64,000 nucleotides of DNA from Streptomyces sp. F001 (lineage in GTDB: Bacteria > Actinomycetota > Actinomycetes > Streptomycetales > Streptomycetaceae). Positions 1-8,902 of this stretch are shown here, piece by piece; positions within the stretch are counted from its first letter, which is position 1, and each line of letters starts with the position of its first letter. The notes beneath the pieces were generated by a model. The model was not told where the DNA came from, did not search any database, and worked only from the letters and a program-made list of their open reading frames with translations. The stretch is from contig NZ_QZWF01000001.1 in NCBI RefSeq assembly GCF_004187715.1, positions 1,054,001-1,118,000 of the forward strand. The letters are read 5' to 3'. A program made the translations under genes and the position numbers.

Positions 1-3000
1 GCTCCGGACGGTCAGATCGGCCCTCCGGCCCTTGCCGTTGAACAGCAGGGTGTGCAGCTCTCCGTCGTCCGTGCGGAAACGCACCGTGGGAAGGTCGTAG
101 TCCTTCCTGCCCTCCGGCTCCGGCTGCCGGCCCCGGTCCCGCGTCCCGTCCCGGTCCCTGTCCCGGTCCCGTGTCCGGTCCCTCTCCTGCCGGCGCCGCC
201 ACTGGTCGCGCAGTCGCCGCAGCCGGTCGTTCAGCCTGTCGCCGACCTTGCGCCGGGCCTTGCCGAAGAGCTTGCCGACGGCGCGGCGGGCCCTGTGGAC
301 AGCCGACTTGACGGTCTGGCGGGCGCGCCGGACGCGGTTGCCGGGGCGGCGGTCCTTGTCACGATCCCGGCCGGTGTCCCGGCGGCGGTCGTCGGCGCGC
401 TTGTCGTCGGGGCGACGGTCGTCCGTGCGGCGCCTGTCCCCCGCACGGCGCCTGTCGTCCTGGCGGCGGGAGTCGTCCCTACGCCTGTCGCCGGGGCGAC
501 CCCGCCCGGGGCCGCGACTGTCCGTACGCCCTGTGTCGGGGCGGCGGCGCGACGGGGCGTCGGGGCCGTCGTCCTTGTCGGTGCGCGTGCGCCGCTCCGC
601 GTCCCGTATCCGCCTGCGGGCCGCGTTCACATCGCGGCCCTCCTCGCGGCGCCGCTCGTCGTCGCGGCGCTTCTTCGGGCGGGTGGTGTGCGAGGGGCGC
701 TTCTTCTCCGGGGCGGAGCGCTTGCCGGGGCGTGGCCTCGTCGGTGGGCGGGACTTGTTGTCCGTGGATGGCTTGCGCGGCGTCGGACGGTCGTCGTCGC
801 GGTCGGTCGGGCGGGCCGGGTCCGGTGACCGGTCGTTGGTCGTGGGTGCGGGTTCCTGGTCCTTGGGCTTGCCCGGAGCGTTCGGCTGTGCGGGCGGTGC
901 GTCGGAGCCGTCCGGCTTGTCCTTCTTCTTGCGGAGGTTCTTCAGCATGTCGCCGAGCTTGTCGGCCACCTTGCCCATGAACCTGCCGACGCCCTCGATC
1001 AGGAACTCGTAGATCAGCTCGAGCAGGGCGACGACACCGGCCGCCACCGCCTTCGCGAAGGGCAGGGCGCCGTTGCCGCTCTTGACCGACTTCAGGAAGT
1101 CCATGAACAGGCCGAAGGCGGCGAGGATCTCGCTCAGCGCGCCCCATGCCGTCTTCAGGGCGTCGATGATCGCCATGACCCAGCCGGCCCCGGGGATCAG
1201 CTTCGCGACGACCTTCTCCACGACCAGCACACCGATGATGACCGGGAGTTGGGGCAGCGCCTCGTCCCACGCCATCTGAGCCATCTGCTCGACGGTCACC
1301 CCGCCGGAGACCAGCTCCTGGAAGTCCTCCATCGGGATGCCGATGACCTCCTGGACCTTCTGGTTGAACCAGGCCTTCACCGCGCTGGTGACCTCGTTGA
1401 AGAGGTGCTCCCTGGCACCGGTGTCCGCGGCGGCCCCCGCCTTGCTGATCCAGTCGCCGGGGTCGGAGACGATGTCGTTGAAGATGGCGGCCCATTCACC
1501 GAGGCCCTCCACCACGGCGGCGCCGAACTCCAGCGCACCGACGGTGGCGGTCTCGGCGACCTCGACGGCCGCCAGCATCCCGGTCTCCAGGACGTCGAGC
1601 CCCGCGAGCAGCGCCCCGCACAGGCCGTCGAGCAGCTTCCCCGCGATCTCCTTGAGCCCGTCCGCGATCTGGTTGACCTTGTCCACGGCCCAGTCGCGCG
1701 CACCGTCGATGGTGTTGCGCCACTTGTCGCGCATCGCCGGGTAGTCGGCGAGGAGTTCGTCACCGAGGGCGATCAGCGCGTCCGCGAACTTGTTGATCTT
1801 GTCGATCACCCAGTTGCGGGCGTCGTCGATGAGCTTGAAGACCTGCTGCTTGAACTTGTCGATGAGGTCGGTGACGATCTGCCGCGCCTTCTCGAAGACG
1901 CTCTTGATGGCGTTCTTGAGCTCCTCGAAGAACTGCTTCAGCTTCTCGATGGCTTCTTCGAGCCAGTTGTCGGCGTCGTCCTTGCCCTCCTCCTGCTTCT
2001 TCTCGGCCTCCTTCTCGGCGTTGGTCTGCTCGTCGGTGATCTTCTTGTTGTCGTCCTGGGTCCGCTTGTCGACGTCCTTGTCGGTCTGCTCTTCCTTCTC
2101 CTTGACGTCCTTGCGGACCTCGTCGTACTTCCTGCCCTTCTTGCCGTCGATCTCCGCGGTCTTGTCGTCCTGCTCCTTGCGCCACTTGTCGCGGGAGTCG
2201 GCGATGTCGGAGCGGCCCTTGTCCCGGGCGTCGGCCTGCTGTCTGCTGCTTCTGTCGACCTCGCGCTTGAGGTCCTGATCGTGCTTCTGCCGGTCCGCCT
2301 GGGCCTTGTCGTCCTTGGCCCTGCGCTCCTGCGTCATCTTCTGGCGGCCCTCGGTGAAGCCGGCCTGGATCTGCGGACCGCGGTCGTGCTCGGCCACGGC
2401 GGACGCGGACTCGATCGGCACCCCGCCGCCGGACATCGTGCGCCCGGCACCCTTGGCGTTCCTGCCGTTGCCGCCGGGCACCTTGCCGGTCAGGGTCTCC
2501 TTGGGCACGTCCGGGTAGATCTGGTCCTCGCCCATGGGGCGGGCCGCGTCCTCCCGGCCGGAGCGGTGCAGCTCCGCCTTCCGCTCGTCGAGCTTCTGGC
2601 CCTGCTCGTCGGTGCGCTGGGGGTCCGAGTCGTTCTCCAGCGGCAGCCGCGGTGCGTCGCCCACCTTGGCGTTCTGCAGGCCCTCGTCCTTCGTCGGGAG
2701 CCCGAGGATCGAGTCGATCAGGTCGTCGAGGGGCAGGATCTCCTTCAGGAGCTTGCCGAAGAGCTGGGCGCCGATGGTGACGGCGATGTCCCACCAGCTC
2801 GGCTCGGGCACGTTCGCGCCCGGTACCTCACCTTCCGGTTTCTGCTCGCCGGTGATCTCGGGCGTTTTGCCCGGTGCGGCCTCGGTACGGGCCACCTTGG
2901 CGTTGGTGTACGTGCCCGGGGCCGCCGGCGTCGGACCGCCCGGCACCGTCCGCGGGGAGCCGGACGGGCGCTGCTCCTTCGGCGGCGCCTTGCGCAGCGC

Positions 3001-5724
3001 CGTACGCTCCTTGTCGACCGAACGGCCGACCGCACCGTTCACGCCCCTGAGCGTGTCCAGCATCTGATGCGGCTTCAGGCCTGCGGCCGTCGCGAGTCCC
3101 GCCTCGGGCGTGGCGTTCGAGACGTCCGGTGCGGCGGCTTCCTTCTTGGGCTTCGCCGGGGCGGATGCGCCTGCGCGTCCGCCGCCGGCCCGCGTCGGCG
3201 CGGGAGCCGAGGACGAGCGACCACCGCCGCCCCCGCCGCGGCGGGCGTTGCGGGCGGCCTGCCGTGCGGTCTGCCGTTTGCTGCCCGACGGCTTGGACCG
3301 GGCGGCGGATCCACCGCCGCCGGAACCCGAAGTGCCGGACGTCTTGGGGGTGTTGGTCTTCGCCTCCGAGGCGGACAGGGGTGAGGGGCCGATGCCCGGC
3401 GCCAGTTGCGGAGCGGAGCCGGGCCCCGGTGTGGAGACCTTGTCCGGGCCGGTTTCCGGTCCGGGGGAGGTGGCGTGGCCGTTGCCCTCGGTGATGCCCT
3501 GGGCGTCGGGGGTCGGGGTCGGCTTGGTGCCGGGAGTACTGCTCTGACCGGTGCCGCTGCCAGTGCCGCTGCCGCCCGCCGTGTCCTCGCCCTTGTCTGC
3601 CGGCTTGGCGGACCCCTTGTCCGCTCCGGCGCTCGGCTCCGTCTCGCTCTTCGCGGGGGCACCCGCCGCCTGCGATCCCTGCTTCGCGGTGCCTTCGGCC
3701 TGGCCGCCGCCGTCCGCCGGCCTACCGGACGCCTGGGACGAACCGGCGTCCTGGGTACGGGCGTCCTCGTCCGCCTTGGCGAGCCGCTCGGGCCCGGCCG
3801 GCTCACCGGGCGGCGGGGTCGCGCCGGCTCCCGCCCCATCGGCGGTGCGGGCCTCCTCGTCCCGTCGGCGGGCCTCGGCGTCCTCCGCACGCTGCTCCGC
3901 CTGCACCTTGTCGCCGATGCCTCCGGCGGAGTCCGCCGAGGCCGTCGTGGTGAGCCCGGACGCATCGTTCCCGGTGCCGGTCACCCCGCCGGCTCCGTCC
4001 GGCCCGAGGTCCTGCTCTGCGGACGCGCCGGTGAACAGGTCCTGGTCGGTGAGTCCCTGGGGCTCGTCGTCCGCCCCCGAACGTGCGGGAGCGTCCTGCG
4101 GTGCGTCCGCCACCTCTTCCGGTGCCGGTCCGGCATCCGTGGACGGAAGGGAAGGCCGGGAGGCGTTGCCCTTCTTCCGCTCCTCGACGATGCCCGGGTT
4201 CTTCGCCGCCTCCGTGTAGCCGACGAGGTCGATGTCGGGGACGGGCTCGTTGCCGCGGGCCGCGGGCGTGTCCTCGTCGGCGCCCGGCTCCTGCTCCGCG
4301 GGCTCCGAGTCCAGCCCCAACGGCTCGTCGTCCGCGTCCTGTTCGTTCTCCGGGTCGCCCGCCGAGCGGGTCGGGCCGCTGTCGCCGCCGGTCCGGGGCT
4401 TCTCGCCGGGCTCGGCGCCGCTCCGGTCGACGGGCGCCGGGGCGGCCGCGGTGTTCGCGGAGACCGCCGGGCCCTCGTCCTGGCGCGTCTGCTGCTCGCC
4501 CGCCTGCCGCTCCGGCTCCTGCGGGGCCTCCTCCTGACGTCCGGCCTCTTCCCGCTCCTCCTCGGCGGCGGCGTCGTCCTTCTTCGCCTCGTCCTGCTGC
4601 GCGCCGTCGTCCTCGGCCTTGCGCTGCTCGTCCTGCGCGGAAGCGTTCCGGTCCTCGCGGGCAGCGGTGTCCTTGTCCTCCTGCCCGGACTCCGACCGGT
4701 CCTGCTCCCGTGCCCCGGCCTCCTCCTGGTCCTGCGCAGCGGCCTCTTCGGAGGACGTACCCCCCTTCCCGCCGCCGACCGCTCCCTCACCGGGCTCACC
4801 GGGCTTCTCCTGCTCGCCCTCCCCGCCGGCTTCCGGCCGCTCGCGCGCGTCCGGGCGTTCCCCGGCGGTCTCGTCGCGCCGGCGCTCCTCGGCGACCTCG
4901 TCCGCCGCCCCGGGCACGGCCGAGGGCGCCGCCGCCGCGTCCAGCGGCAGCGGCCCCGTCTGTTCCGCCTCCTCGACGAGGTCCAGCACCCGGTCGAGTA
5001 CGGGCGCGGGCAGCCGTATCTCCAGCCGGTCGAGGACGAGGTCCTGCACCTGCGGTGCCAGCCGTGCCAGCTGGAGCCGGACCCGGCCCGACCGGTCCTC
5101 CGGGTCGCCGCGCAGGGAGCGCAGGACTCCGTTCGCAACGCGATCGACCAGGGTCGCCGGGTCCAGCTCCTCCATGCGGCGCCGGTCGGCGTTCACGGTC
5201 GCGTACCGCAGCCATCCCGGCGTGGCCTGCCCCGGCTCGATCTGCGGAGCGGGCTCCTCGTCCCGTACGAGGTCCTGGGCCGCCCCCTCCGCCTCCCGCT
5301 CGATCGGCTGGTGCGGCAGGCTCACCGCGCCGAGGTCACGGCCGACGCGCAACGTGCCCAGGCCGTGCGGGTTCTGGACGGTGTGCAGGAGCTCGTGGGC
5401 GAGCAGGCGCCGGCCGTCCGCCGTGCCGGGGCGGAAGGTGCCCTCGCGGAAGAAGATGTCCTGTCCGACCGCGACGGCGTCCGCGCCGAGCAGTTCCGTC
5501 AGCTGTCCGGCGTCGCGGCCGGTGTGCAGCCGTACGCGTCCGAGGTCGTGGCCGAGCCGCTCCTCCAGCTCCCGCCGGACGCCGGGGTCGAGGGGCTGGC
5601 CCGCGCCGCTGACGATGTCCTTCGGCTCCGGTGTACGGGACTTGGCGGCACGCTCCCTGCGCTTGCGGCGGCGCTGTTCGGCCGCCTGCTCGGAACGGGC
5701 GTCCTGGCTCTGCGTGTTGCTCAC
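1..5724 (-). CDS. Giant eCIS-associated DUF4157 protein, C-terminus cut by window edge
   Basis: The frame starts at GTG 5724 (GTGA overlap with the upstream gene) and stays open to base 1, giving 1,908 codons with no stop in the window. Residues about 38-130 form a DUF4157 domain, with HELLH (an HExxH metallopeptidase-type motif) at residues 110-114. Next comes a long Glu/Ala/Pro/Gly low-complexity stretch (about 230-880), a short hydrophobic helix near 975-1010, a charged coiled-coil-like region (about 1100-1250), and amphipathic to hydrophobic helices (about 1250-1600, for example around 1490-1520 and 1555-1595). A very basic Arg/Asp/Lys repeat region follows (about 1610-1860), then a beta-like segment running off the edge. 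DUF4157 is a hallmark of eCIS loci and of eCIS-linked toxins. A role as particle-associated effector, cargo or tape-like scaffold is inference. Catalytic activity is unproven. Confidence 0.88.
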   Translation of the reverse strand, partial: MSNTQSQDARSEQAAEQRRRKRRERAAKSRTPEPKDIVSGAGQPLDPGVRRELEERLGHDLGRVRLHTGRDAGQLTELLGADAVAVGQDIFFREGTFRPGTADGRRLLAHELLHTVQNPHGLGTLRVGRDLGAVSLPHQPIEREAEGAAQDLVRDEEPAPQIEPGQATPGWLRYATVNADRRRMEELDPATLVDRVANGVLRSLRGDPEDRSGRVRLQLARLAPQVQDLVLDRLEIRLPAPVLDRVLDLVEEAEQTGPLPLDAAAAPSAVPGAADEVAEERRRDETAGERPDARERPEAGGEGEQEKPGEPGEGAVGGGKGGTSSEEAAAQDQEEAGAREQDRSESGQEDKDTAAREDRNASAQDEQRKAEDDGAQQDEAKKDDAAAEEEREEAGRQEEAPQEPERQAGEQQTRQDEGPAVSANTAAAPAPVDRSGAEPGEKPRTGGDSGPTRSAGDPENEQDADDEPLGLDSEPAEQEPGADEDTPAARGNEPVPDIDLVGYTEAAKNPGIVEERKKGNASRPSLPSTDAGPAPEEVADAPQDAPARSGADDEPQGLTDQDLFTGASAEQDLGPDGAGGVTGTGNDASGLTTTASADSAGGIGDKVQAEQRAEDAEARRRDEEARTADGAGAGATPPPGEPAGPERLAKADEDARTQDAGSSQASGRPADGGGQAEGTAKQGSQAAGAPAKSETEPSAGADKGSAKPADKGEDTAGGSGTGSGTGQSSTPGTKPTPTPDAQGITEGNGHATSPGPETGPDKVSTPGPGSAPQLAPGIGPSPLSASEAKTNTPKTSGTSGSGGGGSAARSKPSGSKRQTARQAARNARRGGGGGGRSSSAPAPTRAGGGRAGASAPAKPKKEAAAPDVSNATPEAGLATAAGLKPHQMLDTLRGVNGAVGRSVDKERTALRKAPPKEQRPSGSPRTVPGGPTPAAPGTYTNAKVARTEAAPGKTPEITGEQKPEGEVPGANVPEPSWWDIAVTIGAQLFGKLLKEILPLDDLIDSILGLPTKDEGLQNAKVGDAPRLPLENDSDPQRTDEQGQKLDERKAELHRSGREDAARPMGEDQIYPDVPKETLTGKVPGGNGRNAKGAGRTMSGGGVPIESASAVAEHDRGPQIQAGFTEGRQKMTQERRAKDDKAQADRQKHDQDLKREVDRSSRQQADARDKGRSDIADSRDKWRKEQDDKTAEIDGKKGRKYDEVRKDVKEKEEQTDKDVDKRTQDDNKKITDEQTNAEKEAEKKQEEGKDDADNWLEEAIEKLKQFFEELKNAIKSVFEKARQIVTDLIDKFKQQVFKLIDDARNWVIDKINKFADALIALGDELLADYPAMRDKWRNTIDGARDWAVDKVNQIADGLKEIAGKLLDGLCGALLAGLDVLETGMLAAVEVAETATVGALEFGAAVVEGLGEWAAIFNDIVSDPGDWISKAGAAADTGAREHLFNEVTSAVKAWFNQKVQEVIGIPMEDFQELVSGGVTVEQMAQMAWDEALPQLPVIIGVLVVEKVVAKLIPGAGWVMAIIDALKTAWGALSEILAAFGLFMDFLKSVKSGNGALPFAKAVAAGVVALLELIYEFLIEGVGRFMGKVADKLGDMLKNLRKKKDKPDGSDAPPAQPNAPGKPKDQEPAPTTNDRSPDPARPTDRDDDRPTPRKPSTDNKSRPPTRPRPGKRSAPEKKRPSHTTRPKKRRDDERRREEGRDVNAARRRIRDAERRTRTDKDDGPDAPSRRRPDTGRTDSRGPGRGRPGDRRRDDSRRQDDRRRAGDRRRTDDRRPDDKRADDRRRDTGRDRDKDRRPGNRVRRARQTVKSAVHRARRAVGKLFGKARRKVGDRLNDRLRRLRDQWRRRQERDRTRDRDRDRDGTRDRGRQPEPEGRKDYDLPTVRFRTDDGELHTLLFNGKGRRADLTVRS

Positions 5725-5999
5725 CGGGTCACCTCCCCATGGCCGCTGAGCCCTTCGTGCACGGCGCGCGCCAGCTCCTGCCCGAGCCGCCGTGCGGACA
5801 GACCGGCGGGCAGGGGCGGCAGTCCGGACAGGGCGTCCACAGTCAGCGGCCCACCCGTCGCCAGCGGTACGCCATGGGTCCGGATCAGGCGGGTGAGCTC
5901 ACGCTCGAACGCGGCTGAGACCCGCTCCGGGTCCACCCGGAAGCCGCTGAGGGCCAGTTCGCCCACATCCACCCGGATCTCACGCGGGGTCACACCCAT
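5721..5999 (-). CDS. Small eCIS-associated protein, 92 aa
   Basis: ATG 5999 overlaps the end of the AAA+ ATPase gene by 10 bases, and the stop overlaps the GTG of the DUF4157 gene, so all three are probably translationally coupled. The protein reads as one compact helical/beta unit (starting MGVTPREIRVDVGELAL) with no signal peptide, membrane segment or cysteines. Small proteins at this position, between the ATPase and the DUF4157 gene, recur in actinobacterial eCIS loci, but I do not recognise a named family. A chaperone or assembly role for the neighbouring giant protein is only a guess from coupling and position. Confidence 0.75.
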   Translation of the reverse strand: MGVTPREIRVDVGELALSGFRVDPERVSAAFERELTRLIRTHGVPLATGGPLTVDALSGLPPLPAGLSARRLGQELARAVHEGLSGHGEVTR

Positions 6000-7986
6000 C
6001 CGCGCACCTCCGTCGGCGTCAGGGACCGCTCGAGCTTCAGGTACTCGGTGCGGGCCGCCGCGAGCATGTGCCGCATCTGCAGCCGGTCGCCCTCCTCGGC
6101 GGCGAGGAACGCTCCGGACAGGGCGATGTTGCGGATCGAGCCGCCCGCGACGGTGAGCTGGGCGAGCAGCTCGCAGTCGATGTCCTTGACCGGGGCCTGC
6201 GGCGGCAGAACGCGGCGCCAGATCTCGGCTCGTTCGTGTTCGGCCGGGAAGGGAAAGTCGACGACGAAGCGGATGCGGCGCAGGAAGGCGGTGTCGAGGG
6301 CCTTCTTCATGTTGGTGGTGAGGATGGCGAGGCCGCGGTAGGCCTCCATCCGCATGAGCAGATAGCTGACCTCGAGGTTGGCGTACCGGTCGTGGCTGTC
6401 CTTGACCTCGCTGCGCTTGCCGAACAGCGCGTCGGCCTCGTCGAAGAGAAGCAGCGCGCCGCCGCGCTCGGCGGCGTCGAAGACCCGGCGGAGGTTCTTC
6501 TCGGTCTCGCCGATGTACTTGCTGACCACCTGGGAGAGGTCGACGACGAAGAGGTCGAGGCCGAGTTCCTTCGCCATGACCTCGGCGGCCAGCGTCTTGC
6601 CGGTGCCGGAGCCGCCCGCGAACAGCGCGGTCACGCCGAGTCCGCGGCGCAGCGTGCCGGCGAAGCCCCACTCCTGGTGGACGGTCGGCCGCTGCCGTAC
6701 ATGGGCGACGATCTCGCGGAGCACGCCGACCTGCCGCTCGTGCAGCACCAGATCGTCCCAGCCGGCCTGCGGTTCGATTCGCCGGCCCAGCTCGTCCATG
6801 CCGATCCGGGCCTCGGCCAGCCCGGCCCGCCAGGCGAGTCGGGCCGCGGCCGGCTCGTCCTCGGTGGGCAGGTCACGGCGTACGGTGGCGGCCGCGGACC
6901 GTACGACATGCGGCGGCAGCTGGAACTGGGCCACGAGCGACCGGAGTTCGAGCTCGTCCAGGTCGATGTCCGCGAACGCGTCGGCCCACAGGGCGAGTTG
7001 TTCGTCGTCGTCGAGCCGGGGCACGCTCACGCGGACGCCGTGCGGCCGGTCGGAACGCAGCGGGTCCTCGCTCGACACCACCATGGGTACGGCCGCCTGG
7101 GCCAGGAACGCCTCGGTCGCCGCCCGCTGGTCGCGGTCGAGTTCGCCCACCTCGACGAGCAGCGCGGCGGGCAGCAGGATCGCCTCGCGCTGCCAGAGCC
7201 GGGCGAGCCGGTCCCGTTCGGCGGGGTCGGTGGGCAGGTCCTCGGCGCTGATCGCGTAGAGGCCGAGCCCGGAGCGGGCGGCCGCGGCGGCGGCTATGTC
7301 GGCCCGGCTGCGCAGGTCCCCGCCGGTCAGCTCGACCAGCAGGGGCGCATCAGGACTCGCTCCCGCCGTCCAGCCCGCGGCGACCCGGTTCGCGGCCAGG
7401 TCGTACGAGGATGGCAGCCGGTCCGGCACCGGGGTGCGCCGCAGCCGGCCGTGCAGCCGGGCGTCCAGGTAGGGCGAGCCCAGCAGGAAGTGCAGGATGC
7501 GTTCGTCGAGCCGCAGCCGGGAGGTGGTAAGTCGGGACTCGTCGTCGAGCTCGACGATCCGCCAGCGCCGCAGCGGGGCGACGGGGGTGAGCGCGCTCCA
7601 GTGCGGCTCGGCGAGGGCTGCCAGGGCGAGCGAGAAGGTGGGGTACGCCCGCTCCGGGTCACCGCTCGCGGCGGCGCACCGGGCGGCCGTCGTGGGGTCC
7701 AGGTCCTGGGCGGCGGTGAGCAGGACGAGGTCGCGTTCGAACGGGGTGAGTCCGAAGCAGGTGATGAGGGCGTCGAGGGGGCGGCGGGCTGTCGTACGGG
7801 AGCGGGGGCAGCGTCGGGCTCGGATTCCGTCCGCTGGGCGCCCGGCTCGGCGGCGCGTGCCGCGTGGGCGTCGACGCGGGCCAGGACGCGCCCGATCTCC
7901 GCGATCAGCGTCGTGCCGCTGTCCCGCTCGCCGGCCGCGTTCGGCTCGTGTGCACCCATGTCCTCACCTGCCCCCGTCGCGCTCAT
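5990..7986 (-). CDS. eCIS AAA+ ATPase (Pvc15/Afp15-like), apparent single-base frameshift
   Basis: The downstream frame carries a full AAA+ core: Walker A GGSGTGKT, Walker B LLLFDEADALF, sensor and Arg-rich segments, and ends LTPTEVRGWV. This is the ATPase found in essentially all eCIS loci and thought to assist particle assembly or recycling. That frame has no start codon upstream of an internal GTG at 7429, yet coherent family sequence (ending LDALITCFGLTPFERDLVLL) continues upstream to about 7775. The N-terminal part (from ATG 7986, AEIGRVLARVDAHA) lies in another frame. The frames join at a run of five G (7777-7781) if one G is missing, giving 665 aa. I infer one gene, either broken here or carrying a sequencing error. 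ATG 7959 is an alternative start. Confidence 0.85.
7777..7781. other. Homopolymer at the ATPase frameshift
   Basis: Five consecutive G on the plus strand (C on the coding strand). Adding one base here fuses the N-terminal frame (7986 downward) with the ATPase frame (to 5990), giving exactly 666 codons including stop. The read-through protein then runs VRQPAAPLDALITCFG, matching the expected continuity of the family. Confidence 0.75.
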
Positions 7987-7992
7987 CCCGTG

Positions 7993-8856
7993 TCACTTCT
8001 CCGTGTTCTCGCCCGCGCCGTCCGAGTTCCGTGGGCCGGGGCGGGCCGGCCGAGGAGTGCGGGAGGTCGTCCTACGGGTGCGCGCCGACGTCTTGGCGAC
8101 GGCCTTCGCGGCCTTCTTGGCGACAGGCTTCTCGGTCTTCTTGGCGACGGCCGGTGCTTCGTCCTTCGCATCCTCCGTCCCCGGAACAGGGCCTGACGGC
8201 TCGTCATTGCTCCGCTCCCTCCCCGGAGGGACCGGCGCGCCCGGCGCCCCGAACGGCAGCACCCGCACATCCGTCCGTTCGACCGGCTTCCGCGGCACCG
8301 GCGTCTCACGCCCGTCGATGAAGACCAGCGCCGCCTGATAGACGACCGACAGTGCGTACGGCGTCTGGTGGAGCATCCCCCACAGCTTCGACGTCTCGTC
8401 GACGTCCATCGCCGTCGGCGTGAACCGCACCCGCTGCGCCGCCTCGACGAGGTCGCTGCCCGCCAAGTACGGCTTCTCACCGGCGAGTTCGATGACATCC
8501 TTCGGCAGGATCGGTGTCTCGTGCAGGGTGCGCACCACGGAGCCGATCAGGCGCTGCCCGACGAGTTCCGTCTCGTCGCCGTAGGCGCTGATCAGGTAGT
8601 GCAGGTCGAGTGCGGCGGCGGGCCGTTTGACCAGCGTGCCGTCGGCGGTGCGGGTGGGCAGGTCGTTGTTGCGCTGTGAGGTGTTGGGCGTGACCTGGTA
8701 GAGGAAGACCGAGATGGTGGGCTGCTCGACGGACGGGTCGGCCGGTGGCTTGCGCGGTTCGACCTTCACCGCCATGTCGGTCTCGGGTCCGATGTGGGAC
8801 TCGATGAGCAGGGCGAGGGCCTGGGTCACATGGGCGATGGCAAGTGCGTTGCTCAT
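7993..8856 (-). CDS. DUF4255 (Pvc16/Afp16-like) tube/sheath terminator protein with histone-like tail
   Basis: The protein is 287 aa. ATG 8856 is chosen because the family begins at this point (MSNALAIAHVTQALALLIES); a longer frame from 8910 lacks family similarity. Residues 1-190 form the DUF4255 domain, including ISVFLYQVTPN and LDLHYLISAYGD. In the PVC and Afp particles this family caps the tube and sheath at the end distal to the baseplate. Residues about 225-287 are unusual: a Lys/Ala/Pro-rich histone H1-like tail (AKKTEKPVAKKAAKAVAK) followed by an Arg/Ser/Thr/Pro segment. The gene sits between the proline-rich protein and the ATPase. DNA or membrane contact by the tail is inference. 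Confidence 0.88.
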   Translation of the reverse strand: MSNALAIAHVTQALALLIESHIGPETDMAVKVEPRKPPADPSVEQPTISVFLYQVTPNTSQRNNDLPTRTADGTLVKRPAAALDLHYLISAYGDETELVGQRLIGSVVRTLHETPILPKDVIELAGEKPYLAGSDLVEAAQRVRFTPTAMDVDETSKLWGMLHQTPYALSVVYQAALVFIDGRETPVPRKPVERTDVRVLPFGAPGAPVPPGRERSNDEPSGPVPGTEDAKDEAPAVAKKTEKPVAKKAAKAVAKTSARTRRTTSRTPRPARPGPRNSDGAGENTEK

Positions 8857-8902
8857 GGCGTGAGTTCCTCGGTCCCTGTCGTCCTGATGCTTCCTGTGCG
8901 GC

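Noticed and set aside
3406..6156. Plus-strand open frame of 916 codons opposite the DUF4157 gene
   Set aside because: Arg/Gly/Leu-biased shadow frame. The minus-strand frame has coherent domains, coupled start/stop overlaps and the eCIS context.
6068..8338. Plus-strand open frame of 756 codons opposite the eCIS ATPase
   Set aside because: The minus strand carries Walker motifs and conserved family sequence. This is a shadow.
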